A stretch of DNA of 64,000 bases from Curvularia sp. ZM96 (taxonomy: Eukaryota > Ascomycota > Dothideomycetes > Pleosporales > Pleosporaceae). The stretch spans positions 806,001 through 870,000 of the forward strand of contig JAJGBQ010000006.1 of the NCBI GenBank assembly GCA_022457065.1. The letters are read 5' to 3'. Under the pieces are notes generated by a model. That model did no database searches. It worked only from the letters and a program-made list of their open reading frames with translations, and had not been told where the DNA came from. Positions 42,742 to 54,100 of this stretch are shown one piece after another. How positions within the stretch are numbered: position 1 is the first letter of the stretch; every line of letters begins with the position of its first letter. Position numbers and translations under genes: made by a program.

Positions 42742-45002
42742 TCATACAGGTCTCTCGATAGGTCGGACCGGATCTCCCTTTTGCCCGTTATCTGGCTCGG
42801 CAGGAAATAAAGGCGTTTTGGCCTCACTCATTTCTCGGATCTTCTTGATTAAGTTGCTGTTGGGTCACTTGTTAGTCACTCCCTCTGACACATTATTGGC
42901 ATGAAACTTACTTGACAGGTAATTGTAGCTTGTTCTGCTCCCTCCAAAGGATCCCAACTACCTTGTCACTCCCTCTGCTGTGGTCTTCGAGGTGCTCTGT
43001 GATTAGTTGTCGACCTAGTTCCTTGCTGCACCCGTAAATGCGTTGTGTGCACCCGTCGAAGCTGCAGATCCAGGAGTCACGCGGTCCGTTGGCCTCGTAG
43101 GTGGGTAGAGATGTGGATACGATCTGAGGAGAGACCGTGGATTTGCCGGCGGTGGACGATGCAGGCAAGTTACGCAGGGGAAGGGATGGAATCGCTCCAG
43201 CCTCCGTATCTGCTTCGGCGGAATCAGAGTCGTTTGTTAGGGGTGGAGAGGAAGAAGTTAGAGAAGTGCTAGCTGCTCGTTTTCGTCGAGTGCCCTTTGC
43301 TTCGTGCTCGGACTCTGTATCATCTAATTTTCTCTTTTCGCCGCTTGGAGAGAGAGCTTGGGTTGGTGTGTTGTCCATGTCTATATCTGAATCGCTGCTC
43401 ATTTCATTTTCACTTTGCGCGGCGGATGAGGAACTGCTCGCCAAAACTGGTGCTTTTCCCTTGCCTGCTATTTGTCCACCTGGCTTGAGTCTGACACTTT
43501 TACTCTTGCCAGAGAATTTTCCGCTCTTTGGTCGCAGGACCGACAAGCGACCTTTCTTCTGCCTGCCCGGTCGGCGTGCGGGCGTCCGCAGCGCGTCATC
43601 ATCCTCGTCGGATGTATCTGATGAGTCGCTCTGCCCGTTTCTGAGTGTTGCGTGATCCTTTCGTGGTCTGAGTGCAACATCTTCCGCCCTTCTTTGTTCG
43701 GCTGCAGATAGAGTATGACCGGCTGCCAGTTCCTGATATATTGGTTCGGCTGCGAAGAATTGTATAGCTTTGCGTCGTGGATGATCCATCATGTAGCAGA
43801 GATTCTGCGCATGTACCAATAGTACGTTTTTCGCAGTGTCCACTTCTTCAATCTCATACCGCCTGACAATCAGCTCTGCAACTCGATCCAAGGTTATTTG
43901 GTTTCGGCCTGGGCGTACGACTCGTTGGTTCACTGCTTTCTGCATAAATTCGAATAGTGCAGCAGCCTCCCACCAGTTATCATCTTTCTTTGGCGCTTCT
44001 GGAGTCCTTGAGCCCGTAGCCCTCCCACGAGCGGGTAACGTTTTGGATGTAGGTGCTTGCTTTGTAGTGGGATCAGGCGCAGACGTTGATTTGGATCTTG
44101 TCGACGATTGCTCGGCTTGGATCTGGGAATAGCGCCCCTCAATACGTGCTTTGCAGTTATCGAAGACTTTCTATCTATGAGTTAGATCGAGCCCAAGGAC
44201 TGACTTCAATGTCACTTGCCGGAAATTTTCTTCTAAAGCGCTGATATAAAGAAGTGTTACTCCAACTCAAACCTTGTGCTCTGTTCAAGAAGCACATCAT
44301 GAGGAACTCGCCATGATGGTCGAAGATACTCTCTGCTGTGGCCGAATCATTGCAAGGGAAGCGTTTGTCTTCTGCGTACTAGTACGAGTAAGTCTGTGTA
44401 CCGTGGAGTATCTTGCATGAGGACCGTCACGGGATTCTTAAGTAGCCGCAGCTTCTCATTTTCCACATACCTCTTGAAAGATAAGTTCAGCACTGGGTCC
44501 CCCGCCCTTCTTCCGCACTTCACTATGGATGTCTGTGATGAAATACAAAAGTTCGACAGCCTGGATCATCTCATCGTATATAGATTTATATTGTCGCGAT
44601 GGTTGGATCTCGAACCAGCCGGCTTGGCCTTGGGCCCATACAACGTATCCGCCGTCTGTCATTTCACCGTAGGAGAAGCGTGTCACATTTCGTATTTCGA
44701 TGTCGGTGGGCTTATATGGTTTCTTGAGGACTGCAAGAGTGTCAATCGACTGCGCAAACCCCTCGATGCGCTTGCTATGCTAGCTGAATCTACATACGGT
44801 ACTTTAGCTGGCTACGCTCCGGCACGTCCAGTCGCCCTTCGACCTTGAGTGGGGTATCCGCATATGCGGCGAGCAGGCTCGCGGGCTGTCCATTGCTCTC
44901 ATATGTGATGCGGGCATCTTTCAAGACGAATATCTCCCAGTCGTCGGAATTGGTGTTGGAGGCATCCAGAGGCTGTAGTATTTCCGACTCGGGTACAGGC
45001 AT
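42742..45002 (-). CDS. RFTS-domain protein, candidate Raf2/DIM-7 homologue
   Basis: Five exons (45002-44798, 44730-44471, 44378-44220, 44170-42912, 42856-42742) total 665 residues. Intron 3 uses a GC donor (GCAAGT); the others are GT-AG. Residues ~10-155 match the replication-foci-targeting (DNMT1-RFD) domain: DDWEIFVLKDARI, PLKVEGRLDVPERSQLKY, IEIRNVTRFSYGEMTDGGYVVWAQGQAGWFEIQPSRQYKSIY. There is no methyltransferase domain. A long Ser-rich linker leads to an atypical zinc finger (Cys577-x4-Cys582 ... His601-x3-His605). RFTS plus a C2H2-type finger recalls fission-yeast Raf2 and Neurospora DIM-7, subunits of the Cul4 H3K9-methylation complexes. The frame is open 44 codons upstream, so a 5' exon may be missing. 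Confidence 0.7.
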
Positions 45003-45779
45003 GTTGGCTATAACGTGGGGCGCATTGCGTGCTGCAAAGGGCGGTACAGACGGCGCGTCAGCTTTCTCGCCTCGAACGCGGGCGTAGAGGGCGGGATACG
45101 CGTTTCGGCTCGGCACGTGTTTACCGATAACCACTTAGTCTCCTTGCAAGTCTTGTCCGAATTTGGTTCCCTCGAGACGCAGAGGACTTGTAGCTAGGCG
45201 ATGAAACTCGTATTGGTTCGCGCCAAGATCAGAAGGTGCTGTTGAGGAATGAGGATACAGCGGTGCTGAAGAGTTGAGCAAAAAGTGCGCCTAAGGAGAA
45301 TCAGCCAATACAACTACTGCTATCCGAAAAAAATGCTGTAAGATCAGCACACCAACAGGAAGTTTCCAGATTTGATTAGAAATGGGGTTGCATATGTTTT
45401 CTGTTATTGCTGCCAATGCAGCTTGCTCTGTTACATACCCCACTCAATATGCATCCAAAACGGGTTGAGCATATTGACCGAGAATGGAAACGACAAAAGA
45501 CAGCGTTAGGTATGATGGGGAACGGAACGCAGGTCCGCTAAAGTGTGTGGTGCGACCAGCATATTAGAAGAGTGAGTGTGGAGTATACACCGAAACTTCG
45601 GATCGACCGTGATAGGTAGGTAGTACCAGTACGTGGCTAACCATATCTTCTCACCCAATAAGCGGACTGCTGCGGATAATCACATCTCATGTTATTTGCT
45701 AATACTTTGTTTGTTGCCGTTATTCAATTTAAGCATCTGCTCTGGCTATAGTTCTGCTCAACACTTCAGTCTTGCCATC
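45003..45779. promoter_or_regulatory. Divergent promoter region of the RFTS and C2H2 genes
   Basis: About 780 bp between opposed genes. A CCAAT box occurs at 45655-45659. 45003-45134 is open in the RFTS frame but contains no ATG and begins just after a stop. No repeats or RNA genes seen. Confidence 0.4.
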
Positions 45780-46579
45780 ATGAACTTGTAGGTGAATAAA
45801 GTGCGATACCCCAGTTCCTTGCTAACAAGCTACAGCTGGTGCCATCGCTGCCGAAGACAATATCGCTCACTCTCTGCATACCATCAGCACGTGCGAGACT
45901 CTAATAGGCACCATGAATGTCCTGAGTGCGATTTCGATGGCGAGGACTGGGACGACCTGCTCCAGCATCTTCGCATAACAGGATGCCAGATTGTATGCGA
46001 AGGCTGCAACGATGGTGATGGATCTTATTGGAGCACATTTGAATACTGGCAACATGTGGAAGAGGAAAATGTGTGCACCGATTGCCAGAGACACTTTACT
46101 TCCCCTAGCCATCTGTACCAGGTAAGCCGACTTGCCCCTTCGCCGCACTTCTTAACCAAGGTAAATCAGCATGAGCTCTCCCACCGCGAACTTACCTTCG
46201 AATGTCACATGTGCACAAGCCGGTTCAAAACCTACAGCGGCATGGTATTCGCCCAAGATCCTCTATAAGCATTCGTTCCTTACACTGCCAGATCATTCAT
46301 TTAGAATACGGCACCTGCAGCAACGTGGACATCATTGATCTCAACAGAATTGCAATTCACTGCGATGATTGGAGTGAATTCATCGAAGAGGACTATTATC
46401 AGCATCTTTGTTGTGGCATCACGATTCAGGGCCGCCCTTTCAAATGCCCGACCTGTGATGCACACTTTGGCAAGCTATCGAGCTTATTCCAGCATATCGA
46501 GTCTTCATCGTGTGATCAGACATTGTATGAAAACGGCATTGACGATTTGTGTGAAGAAATACGGTACCATCTGTCCTGA
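45780..46579 (+). CDS. Multi-C2H2 zinc-finger protein with an 8-nt first coding exon
   Basis: Exons 45780-45787, 45836-46121, 46170-46244 and 46292-46579 give 218 residues. The first coding exon is ATGAACTT only; after the 48-bp intron the protein reads MNFWCHRCRRQYRSLSAYHQHVRDSNRH. Further fingers follow: ECPECDFDGEDWDDLLQHLRITGC, VCTDCQRHFTSPSHLYQHELSH, FECHMCTSRFKTYSGMIIHLEYGTC and KCPTCDAHFGKLSSLFQHIESSSC. Splicing between SGM and IIHLEYGTC restores a perfect finger, which supports that intron. This arrangement, with repeated HLE-GxC, is a common uncharacterised Pezizomycotina C2H2 family, presumably nucleic-acid binding. Confidence 0.82.
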
Positions 46580-46968
46580 ACTGATAGCTGGGAAAAAGGT
46601 CGGCGGCAGGAAATATATTCTCTACCGTGTGTGAGGATAGTCAAAAGATTCACTAACAGTATCATCTGGCTCTATTTGGCTCCGCAGAACATTGCAGTTT
46701 GTGATGCATATTTATTCAGTATGTCCTATATCTCAAACGTGAGTTTAAGCCACGGTATGTGATCGTAGGATTGATAGTCGTGATCAGTCACGCAGATACT
46801 ATACAAAATGTTCCACCAGCGCTGATGCGTTGCTTTCTCTCTGGTCGATGACTTTGTCCCGTTGAAGAAGGAGACCGTCGGAAGGAGAAATGCAGAATAC
46901 CCAGAGAAAGATATATAAGAAAATACCACTGTCCATCCACCATTCACTCGCTATACTCATAAGACTTA
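46580..46968. other. Intergenic between convergent genes
   Basis: About 390 bases of probable 3' UTR; no gene seen. Confidence 0.4.
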
Positions 46969-47778
46969 TCACCTGTTCTCGGCGCAAAGCTCGAATGCAA
47001 TGCCCTTCTCGACGTCGCAAGCACCGACTGGCGCACCAGGCATATATCCAAACTCCGGGACCGTATATGCGTGCAGACCGCACTCGATCTCAGCAACGCA
47101 GTGGAAGACTGGGCAATTCTTTCCGGCCGTAGCTTGTATGCCGCGTTCGTGGCCGACACACTGAGTAAAGTCCTTGAAGCCGTCGCGCTCAACCATGCAG
47201 TCGAGGTAGGAAATGTCATATGACACCGTCTTCTTGTCGTCCCAGACGGTGTACTCAAACTGCATGGGTTTCTTGAGCTCCTTGGTCTTGCACACCTTGA
47301 GCGCGATGCCGGATTTGTAGCACTTGCGGATCGGCTCGACGTAGGTGCTGTTGGCGGGGACGCGGTAGCTCATGTTGCCGGGGCCACAGCTCTGGTCGCC
47401 AATGGATGAGACGTAGACGTCATACTCGCAGGAGTTGACGATGATGGCGTTGTTCGGCTGCGGGATCAATGCCGCATATGGGTTGTCCGGAGCCTTGGAT
47501 GGCTCGAGCGGAAGAGCGGCTGATGGTGAAGCAGTGCGAGATGTAGTGCTTGCAGCGCTCTTGGAAGAGGTTTTGACGACGCTCCACTGCGGGAGGGTCG
47601 TTCCAGCACTTGAAGACGGCGCCACAGCGACAGTGATGTAGACAGTCTCGGTGACTACTACGACCTCGGTCTTGAGTGCGCGGCCGTGAACCTCGCCATG
47701 AACATGATGGTGGCCATGCTCAAGGTGGGCCACGGCGAGAAGGGGAAGTGCCGCCAAAGCAGCAAAGAAGAAACGCAT
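46969..47778 (-). CDS. Secreted BYS1/thaumatin-like cysteine-rich protein
   Basis: 269 residues, no intron. The signal peptide is MRFFFAALAALPLLAVA, followed by a His-rich stretch (HLEHGHHHVHGEVHG) and a Ser/Thr/Ala linker. The C-terminal ~165 residues hold about ten Cys and begin NNAIIVNSCEYDVYVSSIG, a BYS1-like opening (small antigenic thaumatin-like fold). FEYTVWDDKKTVSYDISYLDCM and AIAFELC-type strands (GIAFELCAEN) complete it. Proteins of this type are secreted by many plant- and animal-associated fungi; their activity is unknown. The His-rich start may bind metal. Family call is from motif memory. Confidence 0.7.
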   Translation of the reverse strand: MRFFFAALAALPLLAVAHLEHGHHHVHGEVHGRALKTEVVVVTETVYITVAVAPSSSAGTTLPQWSVVKTSSKSAASTTSRTASPSAALPLEPSKAPDNPYAALIPQPNNAIIVNSCEYDVYVSSIGDQSCGPGNMSYRVPANSTYVEPIRKCYKSGIALKVCKTKELKKPMQFEYTVWDDKKTVSYDISYLDCMVERDGFKDFTQCVGHERGIQATAGKNCPVFHCVAEIECGLHAYTVPEFGYMPGAPVGACDVEKGIAFELCAENR

Positions 47779-48387
47779 TTTGGTGGTGGGTGGTGGGTAG
47801 TAGATAGTGGGGAGTGAGTACTTGCCTTGTATATTTTACCACCACAGATGGTAATGGTAGTCGGACTTGAGCGGTTTATCTCAAGTTCGGTAAAGCGGTG
47901 ATGGAGGAAGAGAGTAGAGTGGTGAGCGTGATATATACTTTACCTAGCGCGCTAAAAGTCGACGTGAATGTGAATCACGTGCTATCAGACAGGGACTTTG
48001 CGTTGTTTGCTAATGTTGCGGTGACCGGCCAATTGAAAGGCAGTAGATACCAATACGTCATGTAAGCCAGTTCACACGGCGAGAGTGCCGCACGTGGGCT
48101 TTCAAAGATCTGACGGTGAAGCTCGTTGGCATACGTCGTCAAGTGGTGCACTGACATATGGAGATTGCCGTCACACGTGGCTGTCTCTGCATCGTAAGTT
48201 GCAAAGTTGAATAATATGAGAATTGATTGTGAGTATCAAGCAAGAGCGATCATGACCCCATAACGGTAGAAAACTAGTAAAAGTACAGTCGGTTGTGAAA
48301 TGAAAAACGTGATAAGTTTAAGGAGACCAAGCACTTTGACCTCCCAAGGATAATGAAATGAAAGAGAAAAATCAAGTACTTGTAGCC
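47779..48387. other. Intergenic, promoter of the BYS1-like gene
   Basis: About 600 bases. The segment next to the BYS1-like start has TATATTTTA (47830) and ATATATACTTTA (47931) motifs; the rest is 3' flank of the oxidoreductase gene. No ORF with support. Confidence 0.35.
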
Positions 48388-50437
48388 TTACAATGCTTCA
48401 CTGAGACGGTTCAATGGCACCGATGGCTGTGGATCTTGTTTGGTCTGAGGGTAGCAAGAGTACATCGGGCTGTAATAAGTTAGCTTTGCCTGCAATACGT
48501 GAAGACGATCAAACTTACTCATTGTACCCAGTCCATCCCACACACTTCCAGCAGTTGAACAAACTTGTTGGGTCATATCGCTTCTTTACAGCGAGGAGCT
48601 TCTCATACTGCACACCAAAGAACGTCTCTTGCCAGTTCGTCTCAGCCCAATCACCCTCGTTCAAGTAACATCCACCGCCAGGAGTCAAGGCTTTGAGCGG
48701 CTCAATCATGGCGGTAACCATGTCCTGGATAGGCGACAAACCATTGGAGATGGTAGCTGTAGTCCAGAACTGGCCAGTGACGATCTCCCAGAGCGAGTTT
48801 CTCCAGATGGGATTCACACTTGTCTTGCCATTATCAGGAAAGTTGTCGGGGCCCGTAGCGTACAGCTGCACAAATCCTGCGCCGCCTCTGCTGTAGGAAT
48901 ACTGCATCGTAGACACGACTGCATCGACTAGTTTGTCAATGTTTGGAGACTCAAAGAGATCTCTGGGAATGAAGCGGCCTACACCCTTCCAGCCCAGACC
49001 AACGGCACCGTTTCGCTTCAACTCGGGGCGCTCGGTGAATGTGTGCCACTGAGAAAACTTCTCGAATGAGTAGTACTGGTTTTCTGTGATCTCAATGCCA
49101 GGGATCTTTGTAACGAGGTTGTGCCATTCGGAGGTAATGTTCTTGATTGCCTCGGTATCGCTAGATGGCATAACCTGGATAAATATGGCATGATTAGGTA
49201 GCACGAAGTTGTATCCGGCAATTCCGTGTTTGGCAAAGAGGGCTTGGTTCGAGGCAAGTCCGGTAAGAAGCTGTCGGTGGATCTTCGACTCCGAGATGTT
49301 CTTTGGTGCTGGGAAGCGGGCCTGGAAGTTGTGGACGTTGATAGCAACGGCCGGATGGAGCTGGAACTTGTACGATGTAAGCACCGCATAGCTTCCGCCT
49401 CCTCCTCCACGCATGGCCCAGAAGAGTTCCGGGTCGTTACATTCGTTGATGGTGCGCGCCTTGCCGTCAGCAGTGACAACATCAAACTCGACAGCTTGGT
49501 CAACCATGAGTCCGTACTTGGGTCCCAGCGGTCCATGACCACCTGCTTGACCAAAGCCTCCTGCGATGCCGACGGACCCTGCCGCACCTACAGTGACAAG
49601 CATGCCATGTGGCTCGAAAGCCTCCCATGCCTCTTGGGCCTGCACACCGGCACCAATCTCTCCAATATTCTCATAGCGAGTGCTGCATCCTTTAGGCTGG
49701 AACGTCTTGTGAAGCTTGGTGTCTTTCAAATTGTGTGTCCAAATGGCAAGAGAGTTGGGGGTAGTCGATCGGCCGAAATAGTCATGTCCTGTGTTCTTGA
49801 TTGAGACACGAATGTCGTGCTCGCGAACAAACTCTAGTGTTTTGCTAATATCGCTTCCAGATCTTGCTTCAACATAGTATGCGGAGAGTCTTCCCAGTGA
49901 GCAGGAACCAGAGACAGAATCGGAGGTGTTGAAGGAGTTGAGGGCGCACTGAGACACGCCACATCTCTCCCAGTCAAGGAACTCTGCGGAACCATAATGG
50001 GCCGATCGTGACACCCCATCGCCGTAGGTCTTTTTGATCTCCTTACACTCCTCGCTGGATGAATCGAGGTAACATGGCGAGGCCCATGGTACAGTCAGTT
50101 TGAGACGACCATCGATGCTCTTGTTGAAGGCACTCCACTCCTCTGTCGATGGCCAGCAGGGCTGTCCAGGCATACAAGTGTAATTGAAAGAGCTGGATTG
50201 TACGACCGGTTCCGTCGATGATTGTGTATTCGAGCGAAGATGTTGTTTGCAAAGAGTATACGATCCGTATACAGCAAGCCCACAAAGCAATGGTAGCACA
50301 ATGGCTTTTCGGAGGGTTTCTCCTATGCTTCTTCTTCCAGCTCTTTTCGTATATTCCAGTCCATCGTCAGTAAGCTGCCCTTCGAAGTCGAGGGCAATCT
50401 TCTCGTCCAGCAACGGCTGCCGCTCTAGAGCCGACAT
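48388..50437 (-). CDS. Membrane-anchored FAD-linked oxidoreductase (berberine-bridge/VAO type)
   Basis: Exons 50437-48519 and 48469-48388 give 666 residues. The frame runs further up but its first ATG is at 50437 (MSALERQPLL). The splice at GTAAGT replaces an immediate TAA and adds ~27 residues ending NRLSEAL. Residues ~42-62 are a single hydrophobic helix (KAIVLPLLCGLAVYGSYTL) after a charged N-terminus, suggesting a type II membrane anchor with a lumenal or extracellular enzyme. The FAD_binding_4 domain has NTGHDYFGRS, whose His is the likely 8-alpha-FAD attachment site, and GAAGSVGIAGGFGQAGGHG; no Cys is seen at the second (6-S-cysteinyl) site. The BBE C-terminal motif is YDPTSLFNCWKCVGW. 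Substrate unknown; such enzymes oxidise alkaloids, sugars or polyketides. Confidence 0.87.
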
Positions 50438-52171
50438 CTGATTGATCGGTTCAGTCGCTTCCCGATTGACGCTTTTCAAAATGTAATATCAGGGTACTGT
50501 TCTTTCAGGTCCTCTGTTAGGGTATGCCGACACTGCCGTCTCAAGGTACTGGGATAAAGTGACAAAAAACATGCTGCAAGGAAAAGTCATCTTATAGATA
50601 CAGTGAAACATAGCCACCAGCTGATTGTGGAGAGGGACTGAGGTCCCTCATCAGCGCCTCAGGCTACGGCACGGCAGCGCATCCCAATTGAGGAAATGGC
50701 TGATGGTGTCTCAGCCTCAGCTCAACGTCTATGCAGCCAATCATACCAACCGAACTTGCGATGAACGATTCCTTCTAGCCAACAGGAGTACGAGGGCTCA
50801 CCATAGCCCCCAGTTCTTGGGCTAGGCAGACAATCATAAGCGCGCAAAGGCAGCCACAGGGCTGATACGGTCATGTTCGGGGGCCGAGATCTTGCAGCCT
50901 GAGTGGAGAGAGATGCGCCGTCTGGCCCCCACACGTTACCAAATCGAGTTTATGGTACCCGGGAAACTGACCTGGCTGCCTTATACCCCCGTTTATGCCG
51001 CTGTGAGATATCATCACCGCTGCTAGAACGAATTGGCGGCGCGGTCTGCTGCCGTGATTCTGCCTCGTTGACAATGGGTGAAGGCGGCCTCACGGTGTGT
51101 TACTAGTCAATGACGCATGCAAAGGGAGGACCATGATGTAGCGTCGTTAGCACCCTTGGCATTCAGGCAACAGCGATTTGGTGTCATAAGTACCATGAAG
51201 GCAGAAGTGTTTCTCGAGAGGGTATAATTAGCAATCCCCTTGCAAAGCCGAGTCCTGGAGGGGTTACCGCCAAACTCGCGTACCTAGACATTGGTCCGGC
51301 AGACTTGCGGCTCTCCCGTTTTAGTAAGTTTCTAGCTGGGATCCCTTGTTCGACGACAAAAAAAAACTCCAGAATATGTGACTATAGGAGGCTTCTACCT
51401 AGGGTGGATACATTCTACAATTGGTGATCCAATTAGGGAATGGAATGATTAGCTGTGCTCACTAAGAATGGACGTGAGTGAAAAAGAGCAAAGATGACGT
51501 GAGCGTCACCGCGCATATTGACACAAAAGACGTTGAATGTCGTACATGTGCAACTCGGATTACTTTTTCTTGTCATAGTCATCCAACGGCTAACGGCATA
51601 TAGTAGACTTCCTTTGTAGCGTCCTTTTTTCTCGTTCCAGGAAGTATATAATCTTTCCCACATTTCGCGTTCCCTGGAATTTCTCCTCCTCCATAAACTA
51701 TTGACTTTGGAGGTTTGAAACCGCTGCTGACTGTCCTGCAAGAACACTAAAGTTCCGAGGGGGCCTGATCCGCGGCAAAGTGCTGACACAGCAATTCTAC
51801 AGGCCGACGGGAAATAACACATGGGTAGTAAGCCTAAGTCTCCGATGAGTTACTAATCATGTTAGCCGCGAGCATATACCTCCTTGCGTAACGGGCGAAA
51901 TTAAAACTTTCGTTGTGCAAGACGTGCACTCTCCGGAGCATGAACATAGAGAATGTCTCAGCGAGAATGGACCTGATTAGAAGCAGGAGCAGAAGAAAAG
52001 AAAAGAAAAAGCAACTAGCCTGTCACAGTGTCGGAACTTGTCAACAAACAACAGGAACCAAGTGTTTCGTGAATGGTGGAGACTGAGTAAATGCAGCCGA
52101 ACCCGTATTTTTTACATGAGCAGCTAAACTCAAACTACTGCACAAAAGTCTTGAGCAGACACAAAATCATC
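50438..52171. other. Intergenic, no gene called
   Basis: About 1.7 kb. One minus-strand frame (51433-51822, 129 codons from an ATG) exists but has no domain or signal, so it is not called. An A9 run is near 51358. The rest is promoter of the oxidoreductase and 3' flank of the hydrolase gene. Confidence 0.4.
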
Positions 52172-53696
52172 CTACTTTTGGTATCTTTCAAGGACCTCGG
52201 CAATCTTCTCTCTGACGCCTTGCTTACCCTCATACTTTTCAAGCAGCTTGGCAACAACATCCTCAGTCTTCTTGCCTGCTGCTTCCCTGAGAATTTCATC
52301 CTCCCTTGGCAGTCCAATCCAGGCGTGTGGGTATTCCTTGTAGTCTACCTGGCTGATGAGTGGGAGAGGTGGCTCACTGCCAGTGGCAAAGAAGGCATCG
52401 ACGTCCTTCTTCTTGACTTCGCTCAGGGTGTTGGGCTTCCAGTTCGGCCTCTCCTTCTTGCGCTCGATGAGACGTGCTGTCACACCCTCGACAAAATCAG
52501 GATGGGCCATGAACTTGGTCGCAATGGTGTATTCTCTTTGGAACGCTTGCGCAATTGACCACTGACGGCCGACACGCATCTGCTGGAGAGCTACGGCAAC
52601 GGAAATGGGCGAGCGGCTGTTGATGGTTTGGATGGTCTTGTCTGCCCATGTCTGAATGTCGGGGTTCGCATGCTCGTTCTTTACTTGCTCAAGGGATGCC
52701 ATGATTTCCTTGATACCCGGCTGATCGACGTGGAAAACACTGTCAATTATCCTGCGCAGTTCGCCAGAAATGTGTGGTCGCTCTGCAGGTAAGCCGGTGC
52801 TAAACTCCTCAATAGTAGCATTGATGATTCTGAAGCGCTCGTTGAGCTTCATGTAGTCAGGGAACTGGAGCTCGGCGAGACGTGCCTCAAGCTGCTGGAG
52901 GGTAGAGGAGTGGATGTAGTGTGTCGCGACGCCGTGGTAGAAGGCGTCCACGCCCTTGAGCTGTTCGGATGTAAGGGCAAGGTAGGTGCCCAGTGCGCCT
53001 TCCATGCGTGGGAGGAAGAACGAAGCACCGACGTCAGGGAAGAAGCCAATGGTTGTCTCGGGCATGGCGAAGACGGTGTTCTCGGTTGCAATACGGAAAG
53101 GCGCGTGGACGGACAAGCCGACACCACCACCCATGGTGATGCCGTCCATGAAGGCAACGTATGGCTTGTTGTATGTAGCAATCAAGTGGTCCAGCTTGTA
53201 TTCCAGGCCAAAATAGTCTGAACTCCTCTGCTGTCCCTCTGGTCCCGTCTGATTCCACTGTGCCAGCGCAGCGACATCGCCACCAGCGCAGAAAGCGCGG
53301 CCATTGCCCTTGATAACGACGACACCTGCTAGTTCAGACTTTTCCCACTCTTGCAGCCTTGGAATGATCTTGCGCGCCATGGAGCCATTAAGCGAGTTGA
53401 GCTTCTTGGGCCGGTTGAGCTCAATACTGCGCACGCCGTAGTTGTTGGTAAAGATCACATCGTCGGGGTCGTCGTCCTTTTGCGCCTTCAAGAGGTCTGC
53501 CGTTGGCGTGGCATACTGTGTGCTGTTAGTATGCATAGACACAGACGGCGGCAGGCGAGAGGGGTTGTATTTGCACCATTCTTGACCCGCTCATCCAGGC
53601 GGGATTTGTGATTTTGGCACGCAATGGCATGGCGCTGGCAGCACGAATCCGCGAGACGCAGCTCAGCGGCGTTCCTGTCAACGTACGGAGAGACAT
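52172..53696 (-). CDS. EHD3: Mitochondrial 3-hydroxyisobutyryl-CoA hydrolase (EHD3/HIBCH)
   Basis: Exons 53696-53577 and 53515-52172, intron 61 bp with a TACTAAC branch site 8 bp before the acceptor, 487 residues. The first exon encodes an Arg/Ser/Ala-rich presequence (MSLRTLTGTPLSCVSRIRAASA). The crotonase core has SIELNRPKKLNSLN, the oxyanion-hole GNGRAFCAGGDVAAL and MDGITMGGGVGLSVH. The catalytic Glu is in FAMPETTIGFFPDVGASFFL, and the HIBCH-specific C-terminal domain follows (REYTIATKFMAHPDFVEGVTARLI). It hydrolyses 3-hydroxyisobutyryl-CoA in valine catabolism; the yeast homologue also copurifies with the mitoribosome. The donor GTGCAA is weak but the frame and branch point support it. 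Confidence 0.93.
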
Positions 53697-54100
53697 GTGT
53701 GGTGTTTGGAATGCGATGATGCAACTTTCACACTTCGCGCCGAGCAAGCCTCGGGTATCCGACAAAACCTCGGGCGCCCAGCGGATCTAGCCTGCACACC
53801 AAGATGACGTTTACGGAATTGAGCAAGTCCCTCCAGTTCTTCGAACAGCCGAATTGAGAAAGTTAAAGGAGCTAGAAAAGGAAAAGAAGAGGAAGATGAA
53901 GCCTTGTGCCCGCAATGGTTGGCCCCTCCAGCACAAAGTTGACGCGCTCGGATCTCCCCCTCACCTGATTGGCCGGCGCCCAACGTAAGCATCTTCTCGC
54001 GCTAAGAAAATGATTTGAGCCTCGCCGTCCTCCTCCACCATCGCCATCTTGGCCAATTGCATTGCTCTCGCTTTTCCTGCGTCCTGTGATCGGGTCAATC
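53697..54100. promoter_or_regulatory. Shared divergent promoter of EHD3 and mitochondrial EF-Tu genes
   Basis: 404 bp between two start codons. A CCAAT box (as ATTGG, 53968-53972) lies about 130 bp before the EF-Tu ATG. Both products are mitochondrial, so shared control is plausible but not shown. Confidence 0.5.

Noticed and set aside
45003..45134. Upstream extension of the RFTS protein by 44 codons
   Set aside because: The frame starts directly after a stop and holds no ATG before 45002; only a hidden 5' exon could make it coding, which I could not identify.
51433..51822. 129-codon minus-strand ORF with an ATG
   Set aside because: No signal peptide, domain or neighbouring splice sites; length is within what chance allows in 1.7 kb of intergenic DNA.
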